Shown piece by piece: positions 61,732 to 64,000 of a DNA stretch of 64,000 nucleotides. Location of the stretch: NCBI GenBank assembly GCA_002423185.1, contig DIUX01000004.1, positions 1 to 64,000 on the forward strand, in the 5' to 3' direction. The notes beneath the pieces were generated by a model, which had not been told where the DNA came from, did not search any database, and was given only the letters and a program-made list of their open reading frames with translations. Each line of letters opens with the position of its first letter. The first letter of the stretch is position 1. A program made the position numbers and the translations under genes. The DNA is from Micavibrio sp. UBA6147. Its GTDB lineage: Bacteria > Pseudomonadota > Alphaproteobacteria > Micavibrionales > UBA1664.

Positions 61732-64000
61732 ATGAAATCTATGAAGCTAAAAACAGCTTTGCTTGCCGGCTCCGCCCTCGTGGTGTTCGGCTTCGCTGGC
61801 GTCGCACATGCCGCCAACGAATTTTCCGTTAACGAAAACGACAGCGTCGACAGCGTATATGAAACAGACGTCAGCACGGCTCTCGATCTGTCCACATACA
61901 CTGGTCACGACATCCGTTTCAACGGTACCGTTAACAGTGTGATCAACATTGCCAACGGCGAAGTCATTGGCGATGCCGATTCGACTGCTGCTGGTATCGT
62001 CGGTACCGCTGGCGCAGACGGCGTTGGTATCACCATCACGTCACAAGCTGAAACCGGCGCGTCACAAACCGTGACCATCACAAACGGTATCGCCCTCGGC
62101 GCTTCCACAGGGTTCAACCTGACAATCACCCCAATCACCGACACAGGCGCTGATGCGTCTGAGAACTTGATTGTTGACGTCAACGGCGCGATCAACCTCG
62201 GTACAGGCACATTGACTATCCTGTCGAGCGATGGCGATGCCGAAGATACCAACACGGCTGACTTGCTCGTTTCTGGCAACATCACCGCTGCAACCATCGT
62301 TCTCGATGTTGACGACAGCGTTGACGGTGCCGTTGCAACCGACGCAACCTTGACCCTCGATGGCACGGCTGCTGGCCAAACCATTGCTGCGGCCATTAAC
62401 GGCGGCGCTGCTACCGAAGGCGATATCGTTGTTTCGAACACCCACGCAGACGGCGTAACCTTCACAGGTATCATTGGTGCGACAACCATTAACGGTATTG
62501 TTGTGTCCAATAACGGAAGCAACGTCAACGCAACCTTCACCGCAAACGTAGCGACAAACGGTACGGGTATCGTGCTCGGTAACGGCGCTGGCGCAGACAC
62601 CAACACCGTGACCTTTAACGCAGCGGGCGGCAACTTGACCGTTGGCGGCATTGTCAACGGTACAGCTAACGACACGGACAACGTTGTCATCGCTGGTGGT
62701 GCGAACAAAGTCATCAACTCCGGTATCTGGGGTGGCAACAGCCGCATCGATAACTTGACCATTAACGCAACCAGCGAACTCGAAACAGGCGCAGCGGTTA
62801 ACGTTGTGAATGCCACGATCGCTGCTGGCGGTGTTCTTGACCTTGGCGCACATTTTGACGTCACCAACAACATCTCCTTCACAGGCGCTGGTACAATCGA
62901 AGTCGGTGCGGGCTTCAACATCGTAACGGGTAACGTTGCCAACACCTCCGGTACTGCCGGCGTTGGTACGGTCACGTTCGAAGGCGCATCCGTTGTTCAA
63001 AACTTGGGTGTCACAAACTCCCTCGCCACGATCAACCTGACGGGCGCTGGAACCAAAGTTGAAACCGGCACTGTTGCTGCAACAACTGTTAACTTCGGCG
63101 CGAACGCGACATTGGAAGTTTCCGGTGCAACATACACCGCCGCAACAACCACAGGCACAAACAACACCGGTACGTTGGAATTTGATGCTGGTGGTGCTGT
63201 AACGGCGACTGGTCAAATCGGTGTGGCGACAAGCGGTCTTTTGAACAATGTTCTGATCTCCGGCGCTAACACGGTTGTTTCACAAACAGGCCACATCTTC
63301 GCGACCAACATCACGTTTGACAATGCGAGTGCCGGCTTGACTATGGCTGACAACTCCAACATTACGGCGGCTGTTGTTGCGGCTGTTGCCGGCGATGGTG
63401 ACTTGAACTTTACCGGTTCATCCACTGTTACAGGCAGCCTCGGTGTCGTTGGTGCCAACGAACTTGATTTGATCAACTTCAATGGTGATAACACTGAAAC
63501 CGTTGCCATCACTGGTGACGTTGCCGCGACGGACATCAAATGGGTTGGCGCAACCACTGTGACCGTTGACGGTGACATTGAGGGTGCGTTGGACTTTGAT
63601 GCAAACGGTTCCTTGACGTTGGCCGCTGGCCACGCCATCACGGGCTCCGTTGTCAACAGCACAGACAGCTTCGGTACATTGGCTTTTGCCGGTGCCGGTA
63701 CTGTTACGGGTAACATCGGTGCTGACGGCAATGAACTTGCTGCTTTGACCTTGTCTGGTTCGGCAACGACTGTGACTGTTAACGGCAACGTACAAGCCGC
63801 TAACAACACCACAATCGGAACCAACACCTTGGCAATCGGTGCAGGCGGTACGTTCGATACGGACGCTGCTCAAACCCTGCGTTTCAGCATCACTGACGCC
63901 ACAACATACGGTCGCATTACATCGGCTGGCGCTGCCACCGTTGATGCCGGTACGCTTGTTGTGTTGTCGGTTGCTTCCGATGCCTACATCCCCACCGCAA
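61732..64000 (+). CDS. Large OmpB-like surface protein (autotransporter type), partial
   Basis: At least 756 codons, open to the window's end. Signal peptide LLAGSALVVFGFAGVAHA, cleaved before ANEF. The rest is Gly/Thr/Asn/Ala-rich beta-helix sequence with no Cys. From about residue 480 it contains repeats like those of rickettsial OmpB: NTGTLEFDAGGAVTATGQIG, GDGDLNFTGSSTVTGSLGVV, FGTLAFAGAGTVTGNIGADG, and a late TYGRITSAGAATVDAGTLVV. Such passenger domains usually precede a C-terminal beta-barrel, which would lie beyond the window. Long antisense frames on the minus strand (61,905-63,873) are codon-bias shadows. Confidence 0.88.
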   Translation, partial: MKSMKLKTALLAGSALVVFGFAGVAHAANEFSVNENDSVDSVYETDVSTALDLSTYTGHDIRFNGTVNSVINIANGEVIGDADSTAAGIVGTAGADGVGITITSQAETGASQTVTITNGIALGASTGFNLTITPITDTGADASENLIVDVNGAINLGTGTLTILSSDGDAEDTNTADLLVSGNITAATIVLDVDDSVDGAVATDATLTLDGTAAGQTIAAAINGGAATEGDIVVSNTHADGVTFTGIIGATTINGIVVSNNGSNVNATFTANVATNGTGIVLGNGAGADTNTVTFNAAGGNLTVGGIVNGTANDTDNVVIAGGANKVINSGIWGGNSRIDNLTINATSELETGAAVNVVNATIAAGGVLDLGAHFDVTNNISFTGAGTIEVGAGFNIVTGNVANTSGTAGVGTVTFEGASVVQNLGVTNSLATINLTGAGTKVETGTVAATTVNFGANATLEVSGATYTAATTTGTNNTGTLEFDAGGAVTATGQIGVATSGLLNNVLISGANTVVSQTGHIFATNITFDNASAGLTMADNSNITAAVVAAVAGDGDLNFTGSSTVTGSLGVVGANELDLINFNGDNTETVAITGDVAATDIKWVGATTVTVDGDIEGALDFDANGSLTLAAGHAITGSVVNSTDSFGTLAFAGAGTVTGNIGADGNELAALTLSGSATTVTVNGNVQAANNTTIGTNTLAIGAGGTFDTDAAQTLRFSITDATTYGRITSAGAATVDAGTLVVLSVASDAYIPTA

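Noticed and set aside
61905..63873. Long minus-strand frames (356, 384, 204, 151 codons) opposite the OmpB-like gene
   Set aside because: They follow from the biased codon use of the Gly/Thr/Ala-rich plus-strand gene; compositions are Val/Pro/Ala- or Cys/Val-rich without any family feature.

Overview
The window looks like chromosomal DNA of an alphaproteobacterium. It carries an alphaproteobacterial-type initiator tRNA-fMet (C1:A72 mismatch), an IalB-family protein, a MoxR/DUF58/DUF4159/DUF4175 envelope locus of the kind found in alphaproteobacteria, and a surface protein with rickettsial OmpB-like repeats. The pilin-like proteins and odd flagellin made me think of a Micavibrio-like lineage, but that is only a guess.

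Layout. 0-13.6 kb is backbone with many small unknown genes: an isochorismatase-fold hydrolase, a repressor with a degenerate S24 domain, a zinc-type CDF exporter, two related pilin-like proteins in inverted orientation, a flagellin-like protein with an inserted LamG domain, a cNMP-binding protein, a zeta-toxin-like kinase and inorganic pyrophosphatase. At 13,672-13,748 lies tRNA-fMet. Its 3' half is repeated (47 identical bases) at 35,490-35,536. The 21.8 kb between is an integrated island: tyrosine integrase next to the tRNA, HEPN/DUF4145 genes and a TacA/TacT-type toxin-antitoxin pair, a primase-ATPase replication protein, a BamE-like lipoprotein, and then a large defence operon (22,955-35,073).

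The defence operon is one run of overlapping or closely spaced genes: small HTH protein, SNF2-type helicase, DUF4391 protein, TIR/deoxyribosyltransferase-like protein, type III Mod methyltransferase, type III Res endonuclease, and a GHKL (MORC/MutL-like) ATPase fused to a PD-(D/E)XK nuclease. The two unusual members and the target-recognition part of Mod are visibly richer in A+T than the rest, which suggests a conserved restriction-modification core with exchangeable modules. Right of attR sits a remnant of a second element with an OLD-family nuclease, a partner gene and a DUF3800 gene cut off exactly at the 3' end of the host pduL part of an ackA-pduL fusion.

38.5-47 kb is a stress and fermentation block on the minus strand: AckA-PduL fusion (with a one-base frameshift), a P2A-type cation ATPase, two CsbD proteins, a five-EF-hand protein, an entericidin-like lipoprotein, a DUF1328 membrane protein, a CBS-pair protein, an OmpA-type lipoprotein and an orphan KdpE-like regulator.

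47-60.6 kb is the MoxR locus (MoxR, Tat-exported DUF1194 protein, DUF58, BatA-like, VWA-like membrane protein). Two proteins usually encoded as single chains are split here: DUF4175/TIGR02302 has its N-terminal part on the plus strand and its C-terminal part, with a new signal peptide, on the minus strand; DUF4159 is separated from its BatA-like partner, inverted, and also has its own signal peptide. The window ends in an IalB-like gene and the first 756 codons of a large OmpB-like surface protein that runs off the end.
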